64,000 nucleotides of DNA from Vigna angularis (taxonomy: Eukaryota > Streptophyta > Magnoliopsida > Fabales > Fabaceae), in assembly GCF_016808095.1 (NCBI RefSeq), contig NC_068970.1:18334501-18398500 (forward strand), read 5' to 3'. Of this stretch, positions 1 to 10,629 are shown in pieces. A program made the translations under genes and the position numbers. Within the stretch, counting starts at the first letter, position 1; each line of letters opens with the position of its first letter. The notes beneath the pieces were generated by a model. That model ran no database searches. It saw only the letters and a list, made by a program, of their open reading frames with translations, and was not told the DNA's origin.

Positions 1-257
1 TAAATGTTTTTTTATTGTTGGAGGAAATGTTGTAAGGACTCATAATAATTCTGAAATTTGTGGCAACACTTTTCCATTTCCATTTTCATCCGTTGTACAT
101 AAATAAACTTTCAGAATACAAATAAAAGAGAAAAAATAAGAAGAAAAACCAAAGCCGCCATTGACCTGTGTTGAAGTCTTCCTCTAGTTGGAGTTCCATG
201 CTATTCATATCTGATACAACATCATAAGCAAAACTAAACATTGATTACCATTTTTGC

Positions 258-2735
258 ATGGCGACTGTTCAGCTCTGTGTGGCACTTCTTTTCCTTCTTC
301 AGCTCTCATCGCTGCAGTTCGCTTCACTGGGCTACAACGTCCCAGATAAGTACTTCATAAATTGTGGGTCAGACAACAGTGTCACCGAAAGTGGAAAGGT
401 CTACGTTGGTGAATCAACACCTCAAGCCACTTTTAGCAGCAGTAACACAGAAAGGAACCAGTCATCGGTACCTTCTCCTCTTTACCAAACAGCAAGGATT
501 TTTCGAAGGGAATCTTGGTATAAGTTCAACATCGATAATAATGGCACCTACCTGGTACGCCTCCATTTCTTCCCTTTCTCTTCTCCCACTAATCTTTCCT
601 CTGCCAGCTTCAACGTTTCAGTTCCTGGCTTTTGGTTGTTGCAAAATTTTAATGGTAGAAATGATACCAATAACAACTCTGCTTTAGTAAAAGAGTTTTT
701 CATGGAAATCAGTACCCCCAGCATAAAAATAACTTTCAGACCTCTGGAATCATCGTTTGCGTTTGTGAATGCCATAGAACTGTTCGTACTTCCGCTCCAT
801 CTGATATCCAACGATGTGTCGCGTTTCACTCCGATTGGGGGTACATCTAACTTCAGCGAGGGTTTGTACTCTCGGGTGTTGGAGACCAAACACAGACTTA
901 ATGTTGGAGGCCAAACTACCAGAGATATCTTATTAAGAAACTGGATTCCAGATGATATATATCTCACTTATCCTGAAAACGCCAAGAATCGTACCCCTTA
1001 CCAGGCTCATATCGTGCCCCGTGTAGGTGATGACTCCGATAGTCCAAACGCAACTAGTTATACTGCGCCATCTGAGGTGTACGGGACTGCTAAGGAGTCT
1101 AAGAACATCTCTGACAATGCCACAGACTTGGGACTTTTCAACCTGACATGGGCTCTTCCGGTGGACAACAACACAGATAATTTCCTTCGGCTTCACTTCT
1201 GTGACTATGTCAGTGCACAAGTTGGCCTTACATACTTCGAACTTTCCATTTATGACTTTCATGTCATGCAGGTAAATAGTGACGAAAACGTGTCTAAGGA
1301 GTTGCCTGCCCCTTATTATTATGATTTCGTGGTGAGCTCTGACAACTCTGGATATATTAAGGTCAGCCTAACACCTAATGGAACCGCTGCCATACCAAAT
1401 ACCTTTTTAAACGGGCTGGAAATAATGAAAGTGATTGAATCATCAAATTCTGTCCCCCCTGAGTTGGACGAAAACGGTTCTGGGCATAATCTTCTTCCTG
1501 TGTTGCTTGGTTCAGTTCTCGGTGGTTTAGTCTTGGTTGTTGTTGTGGTGCTACTTGGCTTTCTTTGGCGTTCTAAAATGAGGAAGGAAAAGCCCGTTGA
1601 GAATTCGGACTGGTTGCCAATCCCCGTTAATGCTGGAGGGAGTTGCTCAAAATTCCCTTGATTGATCTTCAACTGGCAACTAAGAACTTCCACGCAAGTC
1701 AGCTAATTGGTAAGGGTGGTTTTGGCAACGTCTACAAGGGAGTCCTCAAGAATGGCATGACGGTGGCGGTGAAAAGAAGCCAGCCAGGGTCAGGTCAAGG
1801 CCTTCCGGAATTTCAGACAGAGATCATGGTTTTTTCTAAGATTCGCCACAAGCACCTTGTTTCCTTAATTGGGTATTGTGATGAGAGGTTCGAGATGATT
1901 CTGGTCTATGAATACATGGAAAAAGGGACACTCAGGGACCATTTGTATAATACAAATAAGCCAAGCTTGTCCTGGAAGGTGAGGCTTCAAATATGCATTG
2001 ATTCTGCCAGGGGTCTTCATTACCTTCACAAAGGAGCAGCTGGGGGAATCATTCACCGTGATGTTAAGTCCACAAACATATTGCTTGATGAAAACCATGT
2101 TGCTAAAGTTGCTGATTTTGGTCTTTCAAGGTCAGGTCCTGCTGATACTCAACCTCATGTCACCACTGGTGTTAAAGGCACTTTTGGGTATCTTGATCCT
2201 GAGTATCTCAGGTCGCAACAGCTGACAGAAAAATCTGATATCTACTCATTTGGGGTAGTTCTTTTGGAAGTGTTGTGTGCAAGAGCAGCGATTGACCCAT
2301 CTCTTCCAACAGATCAGATAAACTTGGCAGAATGGGGATTGCTTTGCAAAAACAAGGGGATACTCCGAGATATCATCGATCCTTCCATCATTGACCAAAT
2401 TGATCAAAACTCACTCAGAAAATTTATTGAGACGATAGAAAAATGCTTGAAAGAAAATGGTTCTGATAGGCCAAGCATGGGTGATGTGTTGTGGGACCTG
2501 AAGTATGCTCTGCAGCTTCAGACAGGGCCGTATGAGGATAGTTTTAGTAGTGTTTCTGCATCACTTCAACTTCCCAATGTTCGTCGTCTTCCTTCACTCT
2601 CTATACTGAGTGAAGCGTGAAGCGGATGATACTCTTGTGAGGGGTGATGAATCCGATATTGCTATGGATTACGCTTTCCCCCAGTTGAAGATCGATGATG
2701 ACAGTCATCCATTCGCAAATGTCTGGAGTGGGTAG
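258..2735 (+). pseudogene. CrRLK1L receptor-like kinase, left tandem copy, broken between ectodomain and kinase
   Basis: Family role: malectin-like receptor kinases at the plasma membrane that sense cell-wall state or RALF-type peptides. The first reading frame (258-1661, 467 codons) holds a signal peptide (about residues 1-25), a malectin-like ectodomain rich in N-glycosylation sites, a membrane helix and a short basic tail. It then stops because a net 61 bp present in the right-hand copy (7185-7245 there) is missing, which shifts the frame. The kinase half continues in another frame to 2620 with VAVKRS, HRDVKSTN, DFGLSRSG and GTFGYLDPEY motifs, but no ATG serves it (the open frame begins at TTG, 1643). 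A 7-bp duplication (gtgaagc, near 2615) causes a second shift that cuts off the C-terminal tail, whose homology continues to a stop at 2733-2735. The full receptor cannot be made. A kinase-less membrane-anchored ectodomain could be, if transcribed. Closest clade by memory: Arabidopsis At5g24010-like. Confidence 0.9.
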
Positions 2736-2790
2736 CTGCTTTTTAAGATAGATTTTTCAACCCTTCCTTTTCTTTTCTGTAAGTTGTTTA

Positions 2791-2854
2791 AATAAAGTTA
2801 ACAAAGCAATTGTAAACTCACTGATTATTAGTCAATTTCCGTGGCCGTAATAAA
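2791..2854 (+). terminator. polyadenylation signals of the left receptor copy
   Basis: Two AATAAA hexamers (2791-2796 and 2849-2854) lie 60-120 bp after the last homologous codon. The second is conserved at the matching place in the right-hand copy (8511-8516). Confidence 0.4.
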
Positions 2855-3959
2855 TTATTGACGAATACTTTCATTTTATACAACACTTGGGTTGAATTTT
2901 GCGCTCGTGGATAAAATAATTTTATAAAACACTTTTCTGAATGTTTGCATTAGTTGATATCTTTCTATATTTTACATTATCTTGTATTTTACATGATAAT
3001 GATACTTGATAATATATTTTTGATAATATTTTAACGTGTGTTATTATGTGATTGATTTATTTATGATTATTATTATTATTGATTGTGGAGTAATTTTAGA
3101 CCAATCACAGAATGACATAGATTGTGTTAAAATATTGTAAAAAAAATGTTATTAAAGTATCATTATCCATTTTATATTATCTACTAATTTTATTGGTTGG
3201 AATAAAATTTTTCTTATAAATTAATTTTATAAGAATGAATTATACTTGCAAGAAACTACTAAAGCTATGGTCTATTTGATGAATAATTATCTGTCATCTC
3301 TTCTGAATTTTAAAACTTACATGAAAATATGGAATGGAAAAGGATGCTCAATATGTTGACCTTTGTACGTATTAAACAAGATAAGTTGAAGCACTGGTAG
3401 AAAAATGAATCTTTATAGGATATACCAAAGAGCGAAGGTATATATGAGTTATGGAGGTTGGAACCTGGGAAAATTTGATCTTTTATAATATTAGATTGCA
3501 TATGTTAAAATAGGTTGAAAGTCAATCACAATCACCACAAGTTTATGTCAAATTGGATTAAAAAAATAATTTTCTTTTAATGTGGGTTAAATTTATTTTT
3601 ATTTACAGAATTTGTAAGTTAAACGAATTTAAATTAGGTTGAAGGTGTATTAATATGTAACTCACAAATAACAATCCTTCATTGTTTTCTTACCATTTTT
3701 TTATAAGTTTATTATTATTATTATTTACTACTTATAATTATGTAAATTGACAATTTGATATTTCTAAAAAATATGTTATTAAAAACAATATTTAAATACT
3801 TTATATGCTTAATTTATTTATTAGTAAAACTATGTAGATTGATACTATAACTTTTAGTTAGTATTTTTATAATAATGTTTGGTAAAATATATGAATACTT
3901 TAATTGTTCTGTTGTAAAAAAAATATGAATCAAATATATAAAATAAATTGGAAAAAACA
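2855..3959. other. AT-rich spacer, no gene seen
   Basis: Low-complexity AT-rich sequence with stops in all frames. Homology to the end of the right-hand receptor copy fades by about 2890. No coding, RNA or transposon signature was recognised. Confidence 0.5.
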
Positions 3960-4140
3960 AAATATCTTTAGGTGAGTCAATTCACCTAGATTACCAATTT
4001 ATAGTGGGTCAAGTTAAATTATAAAATTTTTGACTTACCAAATAATAAATTGAATTGACTCATTTTAGCTTGACACAAAGTGAGTCAATTCCAGTAAGCA
4101 AACTTGAGTAAGTCTGAGTTATTTATTTTGACACGCCTAT
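3960..4140. mobile_element. hAT-like terminal fragment
   Basis: Repeated GAGTCAATT / AATTGACTCA-type subterminal motifs end in tttgacacgcctata, which reads in reverse as TAGGCGTGTCAAA. This resembles the terminal inverted repeat of plant hAT elements. No partner end or 8-bp target duplication was found, so this is a tentative fragment call. Confidence 0.3.
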
Positions 4141-4399
4141 ATTAGTTGAAACGTGAATAACAAAAATGTATAAGAATATAGAAAAAAAGAGAGTTAAAGT
4201 TGAGATAGAGTTTTTCAATTTTAAATTGGATCATTAATGAGGATCGACCTTTTACTTTTCACTAAGAAAAATGAGATATGTAGAGACTCTATTTTACTTA
4301 TGATAGAGAGAGAGGAAGACAATTAAACCAACAAAAATGGTTTGGATATCTTGATCTCATTTTTTAGGCCTTTAATGCAACATGAGAGATAAAATGTTT

Positions 4400-4915
4400 T
4401 GAGTCTAGAAGCTTCAAAGAGGCACAAGAAAAAGTAATAGCTCAAGAGTGGAATCAAACATGGATGCTGCTTTTGGTTGTACTCATAAATCAAAAATTGG
4501 TTGGAAGTTGGTATTCAAGAAGAAGGAAGGAATACCAAGTGCAAATAAAGAAAGATTTAAGACAAAAGATTGGTGGTGAAAGGTTTTCCACAAATTGAGG
4601 AATGTATTATAATGAAAATTTCCCACCTGTACTAAAACATTGTTTAATAAAGATCTTAATATCATATGTTAATCAATACAATTTGGTGTTAGAACAATTG
4701 GATGATAAATCAACATTTTTCATGAAATTTTGTGAGTTTGCCTGTATGTAACAATCTAACTAGTTTATTGAAAATCAAGGTGTGTTTATTGTAGAAATCA
4801 TTATAGGATGTGAAACAAATTTCCGATGGTTTGATAATTTTTTGGAGGAAGACAGGGTTTTATAAATGCAACTGTGATAGTTGCACCTACATCTTAAAGA
4901 AAGAAGAAACATGTT
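4400..4915 (+). mobile_element. decayed Ty1/copia reverse transcriptase fragment
   Basis: Reading across frames gives recognisable copia RT blocks in order: a KIGWKLVFKKKEGIP-like block near 4490-4535, VVKGFPQIE-like near 4570-4600, PPVLKHCLIK and VNQYNLVLEQLDDKSTF near 4622-4715, and a Trp-Arg-Phe-Asp block with YKCNCDSCTYIL near 4830-4895. Many stops and shifts make it non-functional. No LTRs or integrase were seen next to it. It lies in the spacer between the two receptor copies, so it entered after the duplication or survives only there. Confidence 0.75.
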
Positions 4916-5640
4916 GTTCTTACTCTTTTATGTATTCAATATTGTTATAGTAAACCAATATATAAACGAGATAGAACAACTCAAAGAAAATTAATAAATT
5001 ATTACTTTTCTAAATGTTATACTTATGAAAAAAAATTAATAAATTATTAATTTTCTAAATATGCTGAACAAAACATGAGGCGGTCCAGTTGGTCCAAGCA
5101 TCATGTATAGCTTCTTTTTTTTCTGCATGCATACATTAAGCCTAATAAAAAAAAATAGAAAACAATAATTAGCAAATCAACCATGTAATTTTTTCCCTTT
5201 TGCTAATCTTTTGTTCAATTACTTTGTAATGAATAAACAAATACTTTTATAAGATAAACACGTCTTTTATGTCGTTTATTTAGTTTACTTGTTTAGTCTC
5301 ACACCTTAACAGTGACATTTCTTTTGGAATTTAAGACTTATGATGTATTCAAGAAAACCAGGACAAAATAGGTGCCAGTGGACCATTGGAAATTTTTTAT
5401 CATTCTGGAAAGATATTTGTACTCTATTTACCTTGCAGCATTATTTGCCCTTTAATTATTTATTACAACAGTAGTAAGTATCCATACACGCGCTCTTCGG
5501 CAAGTGCTTAAAGACAAAAGTAATGGAAAGTTTCAAACGTCAACCATACTTCTCGATTATCTTTTTCACGGCCCTAATAGTCCCGGTAGTTGATAAATCC
5601 ACTTCAGAATTAAAAAAAGGGAAAAGAGGAAATAATAAGA
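4916..5640. other. spacer and probable promoter region of the right receptor gene
   Basis: AT-rich sequence without coding signature. From about 5630 it becomes homologous to sequence upstream of the left copy (shared purine-rich stretch, then ttgacct and gaagtcttcct), so the duplicated block includes about 130 bp of 5' flank. Confidence 0.45.
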
Positions 5641-5776
5641 AAAATCAAAGGTGACGCCTTGACCTCTGCTGAAGTCTTCCTTTCATCTGTGTCCCGTGTT
5701 CATTGAAGTCCACAGAGTCTAGTTTCAGAAGATGCAATAATCATAGCAGATACTAAGCCCCAATCACCATATTTCC

Positions 5777-8323
5777 ATGGAGATTCCTAAGCTCCACATA
5801 ATTCAACACTCTCTCTGTATAGCACTTATTTTCCTTCTTCAGCTCTCGTCACTGCAGTTCGCCTCACTCGGCTACACCGTCCCAGATAAGTACTTCATAA
5901 ATTGTGGGTCAGACAACAGTGTCACCGAAAGTGGAAAGGTCTACGTTGGTGAATCAACACCTCAAGCCACTTTTAGCAGCAGTAACACAGAAAAGAACCA
6001 GTCATCGGTTCCTTCTCCTCTTTACCAAACAGCAAGGATTTTTCTAAGGGAATCTTCGTATAAGTTCAACATCGATAAAAATGGCACCTACCTGGTACGC
6101 CTCCATTTCTTCCCTTTCTCTTCTCCCACTAATCTTTCCTCTGCCAGGTTCAACGTTTCAGTTCCTGGCTTTTGGTTGTTGCAAAATTTTAATGGTAGAA
6201 ATGATACCAATAACAACTCTGCTTTAGTAAAAGAGTTTTTCATGGAAATCAGTACCCCCAGCATAAAAATAACTTTCAGACCTCTGGAATCATCGTTTGC
6301 GTTTGTGAATGCCATAGAACTGTTCGTACTTCCCCTCCATCTGATATCCGACCAAGTGTCGCGTTTCACTCGGATTGGGGGTACATCTACCCTCAGCGGA
6401 GGTTTGTACTCTCGGGTGTTGGAGACCAAACACAGGCTTAACGTTGGTGGCCAATCTACCAGAGATATCTTAATAAGAAACTGGATTCCAGATGATATAT
6501 ATCTCACTTATCCGGAAAACGCCAAGAATCGTTCCGCTTACCAGGGTCAAATCGTGCCCCGTGTAGGTGATGACGCCGATGGTCCAAACGCAACTAGTTA
6601 TACTGCGCCATCTGAGGTGTACGGGACTGCTAAGGAGTCTAAGAACATCTCTGACAATGCCACAGACTTGGGACTTTTCAACCTGACATGGGCTCTTCCG
6701 GTGGACAACAACACAGATAATTTCCTTCGGCTTCACTTCTGTGACTATGTCAGTGCACAAGTTGGCCTTACATACTTCGAACTTTCCATTTATGACTTTC
6801 ATGTCATGCAGGTAAATAGTGACGAAAACGTGTCTAAGGAGTTGCCTGCCCCTTATTATTATGATTTCGTGGTGAGCTCTGACAACTCTGGATATATTAA
6901 GGTCAGCCTAACACCTAATGGAACCGCTGCCATACCAAATACCTTTTTAAACGGGCTGGAAATAATGAAAGTGATTGAATCATCAAATTCTGTCCCCCCT
7001 GAGTTGGACGAAAACGGTTCTGGGCATAATCTTCTTCCTGTGTTGCTTGGTTCAGTTCTCGGTGGTTTAGTCTTGGTTGTTGTTGTGGTGCTACTTGGCT
7101 TTCTTTGGCGTTCTAAAATGAGGAAGGAAAAGCCCGTTGAGAATTCGGACTGGTTGCCAATCCCCGTTAATGCTGGAGGGAGTTCTCACAGCAGATTGAC
7201 TGATATAACCAGTCACGGGTCTCCCCTTCCCAACATAAACCTTGGGCTCAAAATTCCCTTGATTGATCTTCAACTGGCAACTAAGAACTTCCACGCAAGT
7301 CAGCTAATTGGCAAGGGTGGTTTTGGCAACGTCTACAAGGGAGTTCTCAAGAATGGCATGACAGTGGCTGTGAAAAGAAGCCAGCCAGGTTCAGGTCAAG
7401 GCCTTCCAGAATTTCAGACAGAGATCATGGTTTTGTCTAAGATTCGCCACAAGCACCTTGTTTCCTTAATTGGGTATTGTGATGAGAGGTTCGAGATGAT
7501 TCTGGTCTATGAATACATGGAAAAAGGGACACTCAGGGACCATTTGTATAATACAAAGTTCCCAAGTCTATCCTGGAAGGTGAGGCTTCAAATATGCATT
7601 GATTCTGCCAGGGGTCTTCATTACCTTCACAAAGGAGCATCTGGGGGAATCATTCACCGTGATGTAAAGTCCACAAACATATTGCTTGATGAGAACCATG
7701 TTGCTAAAGTTGCTGATTTTGGTCTTTCAAGGTCAGGTCCTGCTGATACTCAACCTCATGTCACCACTGGTGTTAAAGGCACTTTTGGATATCTTGATCC
7801 TGAGTATTTCAGGTCGCAACAACTGACAGAAAAATCTGATGTCTATTCATTTGGAGTAGTTCTTTTGGAAGTGTTGTGTGCAAGAGCAGTGATTGATCCA
7901 TCTCTTCCAAGAGATCAGATAAACTTGGCAGAATGGGGATTGCTTTGCAAAAACAAGGGGATACTCCAAGAGATCATCGATCCTTCCATCAAGGACCAAA
8001 TTGATCAAAACTCACTCAGAAAATTTAGTGAGACGATAGAAAAATGCTTGCAAGAAGATGGTTCTGATAGGCCATCCATGGGCGATGTGTTGTGGGACTT
8101 GGAGTACGCGCTGCAGCTTCAGAAAGGTGCAAATGCAATACAGAGAGAGCCGTATGAGGATAGTTCTAGTAGTGTTTCTGCATCACTTCAATTGCCCAAT
8201 GTTCGGCGTCTTCCTTCACTCTCCACACTGAGTGAAGCGGATGATACCATTGTGAGGGGTGATGAATCCGATAGTGTTGTGGATTCGGTTTTCTCCCAGT
8301 TGAAGATTGATGATGCCAGATAG
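5777..8323 (+). CDS. CrRLK1L (malectin-like) receptor-like serine/threonine kinase, intact
   Basis: A single-exon gene of 848 codons, the usual CrRLK1L length and architecture. Signal peptide about residues 1-32. Malectin-like ectodomain begins with a YFINCGS motif typical of the family and carries many N-X-S/T sites. Membrane helix at about 419-444, followed by basic RSKMRKEK. Kinase domain about 505-780: glycine loop from I511 (IGKGGFGNVYKG), ATP-anchoring K533 in VAVKR, catalytic HRD 627-629 (an RD kinase), DFG at D647, and GTFGYLDPEY in the activation segment. The C-terminal tail ends VFSQLKIDDAR, resembling the Arabidopsis At5g24010 tail. The ATG at 5777 is chosen because the signal peptide follows directly. 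FERONIA/THESEUS relatives act at the plasma membrane in wall-integrity and growth signalling; the ligand here is unknown. The left neighbour is its broken tandem copy. Confidence 0.95.
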   Translation: MEIPKLHIIQHSLCIALIFLLQLSSLQFASLGYTVPDKYFINCGSDNSVTESGKVYVGESTPQATFSSSNTEKNQSSVPSPLYQTARIFLRESSYKFNIDKNGTYLVRLHFFPFSSPTNLSSARFNVSVPGFWLLQNFNGRNDTNNNSALVKEFFMEISTPSIKITFRPLESSFAFVNAIELFVLPLHLISDQVSRFTRIGGTSTLSGGLYSRVLETKHRLNVGGQSTRDILIRNWIPDDIYLTYPENAKNRSAYQGQIVPRVGDDADGPNATSYTAPSEVYGTAKESKNISDNATDLGLFNLTWALPVDNNTDNFLRLHFCDYVSAQVGLTYFELSIYDFHVMQVNSDENVSKELPAPYYYDFVVSSDNSGYIKVSLTPNGTAAIPNTFLNGLEIMKVIESSNSVPPELDENGSGHNLLPVLLGSVLGGLVLVVVVVLLGFLWRSKMRKEKPVENSDWLPIPVNAGGSSHSRLTDITSHGSPLPNINLGLKIPLIDLQLATKNFHASQLIGKGGFGNVYKGVLKNGMTVAVKRSQPGSGQGLPEFQTEIMVLSKIRHKHLVSLIGYCDERFEMILVYEYMEKGTLRDHLYNTKFPSLSWKVRLQICIDSARGLHYLHKGASGGIIHRDVKSTNILLDENHVAKVADFGLSRSGPADTQPHVTTGVKGTFGYLDPEYFRSQQLTEKSDVYSFGVVLLEVLCARAVIDPSLPRDQINLAEWGLLCKNKGILQEIIDPSIKDQIDQNSLRKFSETIEKCLQEDGSDRPSMGDVLWDLEYALQLQKGANAIQREPYEDSSSSVSASLQLPNVRRLPSLSTLSEADDTIVRGDESDSVVDSVFSQLKIDDAR

Positions 8324-8510
8324 AGTATCGAGCACTTCTAGGTAGTCATCTATTGGAAAATGTCTTGAGTATGTACCTGCTTTTAAGATAGATTTTTCAA
8401 CGTTTCGTCCTTTTTTTTTCTGTAGTTTTTGTTGTCAGTCTATTGTGGTTTAAATAACGTTATGAAAGGAATTGTAAAACCATTGATTATTAATCAATTC
8501 CTATGCTGGC

Positions 8511-8516
8511 AATAAA
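8511..8516 (+). terminator. polyadenylation signal of the intact receptor gene
   Basis: AATAAA about 190 bp after the stop codon, at the same place as in the left copy. Homology between the copies ends shortly after it. Confidence 0.4.
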
Positions 8517-8685
8517 TTATTGATAAATAGTTCCATTTCATACAACACTTGTTTGCACTAGTGGATATACCATAGACTGCGGCTAACCATGCTATATTAA
8601 ATACATACTTTCGGTTTTTCATCATCCCTTTTCGGGTTTCAATGGCATATAAATCAGCCCTCCCATTGTGAGTGGCACTGATGCC

Positions 8686-9064
8686 TGTTAGGTTTCTTGG
8701 AGACAAGAAACCAGATTTATAATTCAGTTTAAGAAATTAACACACAAATCTTACTGTACAATGTAATAACACTAATTCTGAAAAACATAATACAAGAAAA
8801 CATCCAACAGCTTCCAATGGAAGAAATTCCCTTCTACACAAGACAAACCCTGTTCTGAAACAAAATACGCTCCACAACCAGAACTAGAACACCCCTTCCT
8901 TAAAAGACAAAAACTGCCTAACAACTAATTAAAACTTCTCCTAACTGCGGTTTAAACTCCTCCTAACTACCCCTAACCAGTTCATACTATCTTCTATGTT
9001 TTATTTTTGCCAAACTATCTAAAAACTGTCTACAATGTCCAATACATTACATATCCCATCAACA
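8686..9064 (-). mobile_element. LTR-like remnant, probably a solo LTR on the minus strand
   Basis: On the minus strand the segment begins TGTTGATGGGATATG and ends AAACCTAACA, giving the TGTT...AACA ends expected of an LTR. The interior has repeated GTTAGGCAG / GTTAGGAG-type blocks common in legume copia LTRs. The flanks (atgcc and gccag) do not form a clean 5-bp duplication, so the boundaries are approximate. Confidence 0.45.
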
Positions 9065-10365
9065 GCCAGTGAACATACCTCCCTGTGTTAAAATAAATAA
9101 AAATGGGTAATTGTTTATGTGAAAAGAAAACCCTTGACAGTAATTATGGTATTAAAAAAGCTTTCCTGCATCGGCTTGAAAGAATGGATATCATGGTTGT
9201 TCTAGCCAAAAAAACAGTCACTTTAAGTAACAGCGTTTAAAGTGAAACCTCCTAAAATGATGAAGATCCCACAGATATGTCTAATTCCCTATAGAGATAT
9301 TGGTTCTTGAAAGACAACGCTTTACGTGATCTTGGATCTTAACTGCTAAGTTAGATTTCTGGGGTGAAATCCCACTAAATACTGCGTATGTGTTAGTTAT
9401 ACTTTATACATTCCTATATGTTGGGTTTGTGTGGATAGTCCCTTTGGCCAAGACTTTATCATCACCTAATACTTGATCTTGTGTCTTTCTATATCTTATT
9501 GCGAGAAAAACTGTATTGAAACAATGGTCATTCCTTCCTATCCACTAAAAAAAATCAAGTCACACTCCTTTTTATTCCAAAGATATACGTGGTCGACACC
9601 ACTGTTGCACTCAATTCTTACAAAGAGATAATTTGTAGTAAAACAAAAAAGGAGGTGCCTATTGAGTTAAAAATCCAGAAAAATGAAGCCTGCTGAAACT
9701 TTTAATTATATACCACTACCAAATAAAATAGTAGATGTTCACCAAAGTTTAGAGAAGGAAACCAGTGTGCATATTTCACGGCTTCCGAGGGAACTAAGAA
9801 AGATGTACCCGAGTGTGAAGGAGGAAGCCATCAACTAAACATCTTGCTTCTGACATATTGAATGGGTATTACACTTGGTTATTTCAATTTGTTATTTACA
9901 ATCTAGCTCGAAATTAGCTATTTAAAAATTTGGTTAGATAGCCAGTGTGGTGATAAACTTGATCCCGAACGTTTCGATAAAGTCTTGACTCGCCTAAAGA
10001 CTAATTAAGTATATCAAGATATTATATTGGAAGATGTAAATATGGAAAGATTTTATCACAATTAAATACATGATCGGAACAAATTAAATCAGAATAAATA
10101 CCTAATATAGAACAAACCTCTTCAACAATATAGCAATTTATAGTTTGAGTAATTAGGAAATAAATGAAGCAAAAAAGTTTAGGGAAATGGATCTGAATGT
10201 TAGAGTATGAAATTATAGGGAAATGGATCTGAACTATAAAAAAAGATTGGTAAATGACCAAAGGCAGAACACACACACTGACTAAACTCCTCTAGCAAAG
10301 TGATCATCATCTCTCTTAGTTAGAAAAGTTAGTTATTCCACATCAATGAACGAAAGGCCCAAATT
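9065..10365. other. intergenic DNA without recognised content
   Basis: No open frame with family resemblance, no RNA gene and no terminal repeats recognised. Short open frames here have no coding bias visible by eye. Confidence 0.45.
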
Positions 10366-10613
10366 GTTACACAATCGAGTCATAACAGAAATGCAAAATG
10401 AAAATGGCAAAACAGACAACACATTCTGAGTTGCATAACAGAAAATTGTCCTGACATGTAGTGAGCTGTATATAGGACAAATTTGTAATGTTTTCCCTTT
10501 TTCTTTATCCTATTAGGTCATTCTTTATATATTGTACCTTTCGAAATAGAAAACTGAGTGCGTGAATACAGAGGATTTCTGCATTAATCTTCCTTTTAGC
10601 CTTTTCCTTTTTA
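10366..10613 (+). mobile_element. 5' LTR (3' part) of a decayed Ty1/copia element
   Basis: The last 65 bp or so (from aaaactgagtgcgtgaatac to the pyrimidine-rich ccttttccttttta) recur at 21428-21498 beyond the element's RNase H. This pairs the two LTR remnants. A primer-binding site follows immediately. A TATA-like motif (tgtatatagg) lies near 10470. The left boundary (tgttacac at about 10366) is a guess. Confidence 0.55.
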
Positions 10614-10625
10614 TGGTATCAGATC
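10614..10625 (+). promoter_or_regulatory. primer-binding site for initiator tRNA-Met
   Basis: TGGTATCAGATC matches the usual plant copia primer-binding site (TGGTATCAGAGC, complementary to the 3' end of initiator tRNA-Met) with one mismatch and lies at the LTR edge. Confidence 0.75.
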
Positions 10626-10629
10626 CTAG

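Noticed and set aside
548..967. 139-codon minus-strand frame inside the left receptor copy, also present in the right copy at 6088-6507
   Set aside because: Antisense to the strongly supported malectin domain; conserved only because the sense strand is duplicated.
8494..8706. 70-codon minus-strand frame after the intact receptor gene
   Set aside because: Overlaps the receptor 3' flank and an LTR end; no recognised motif.
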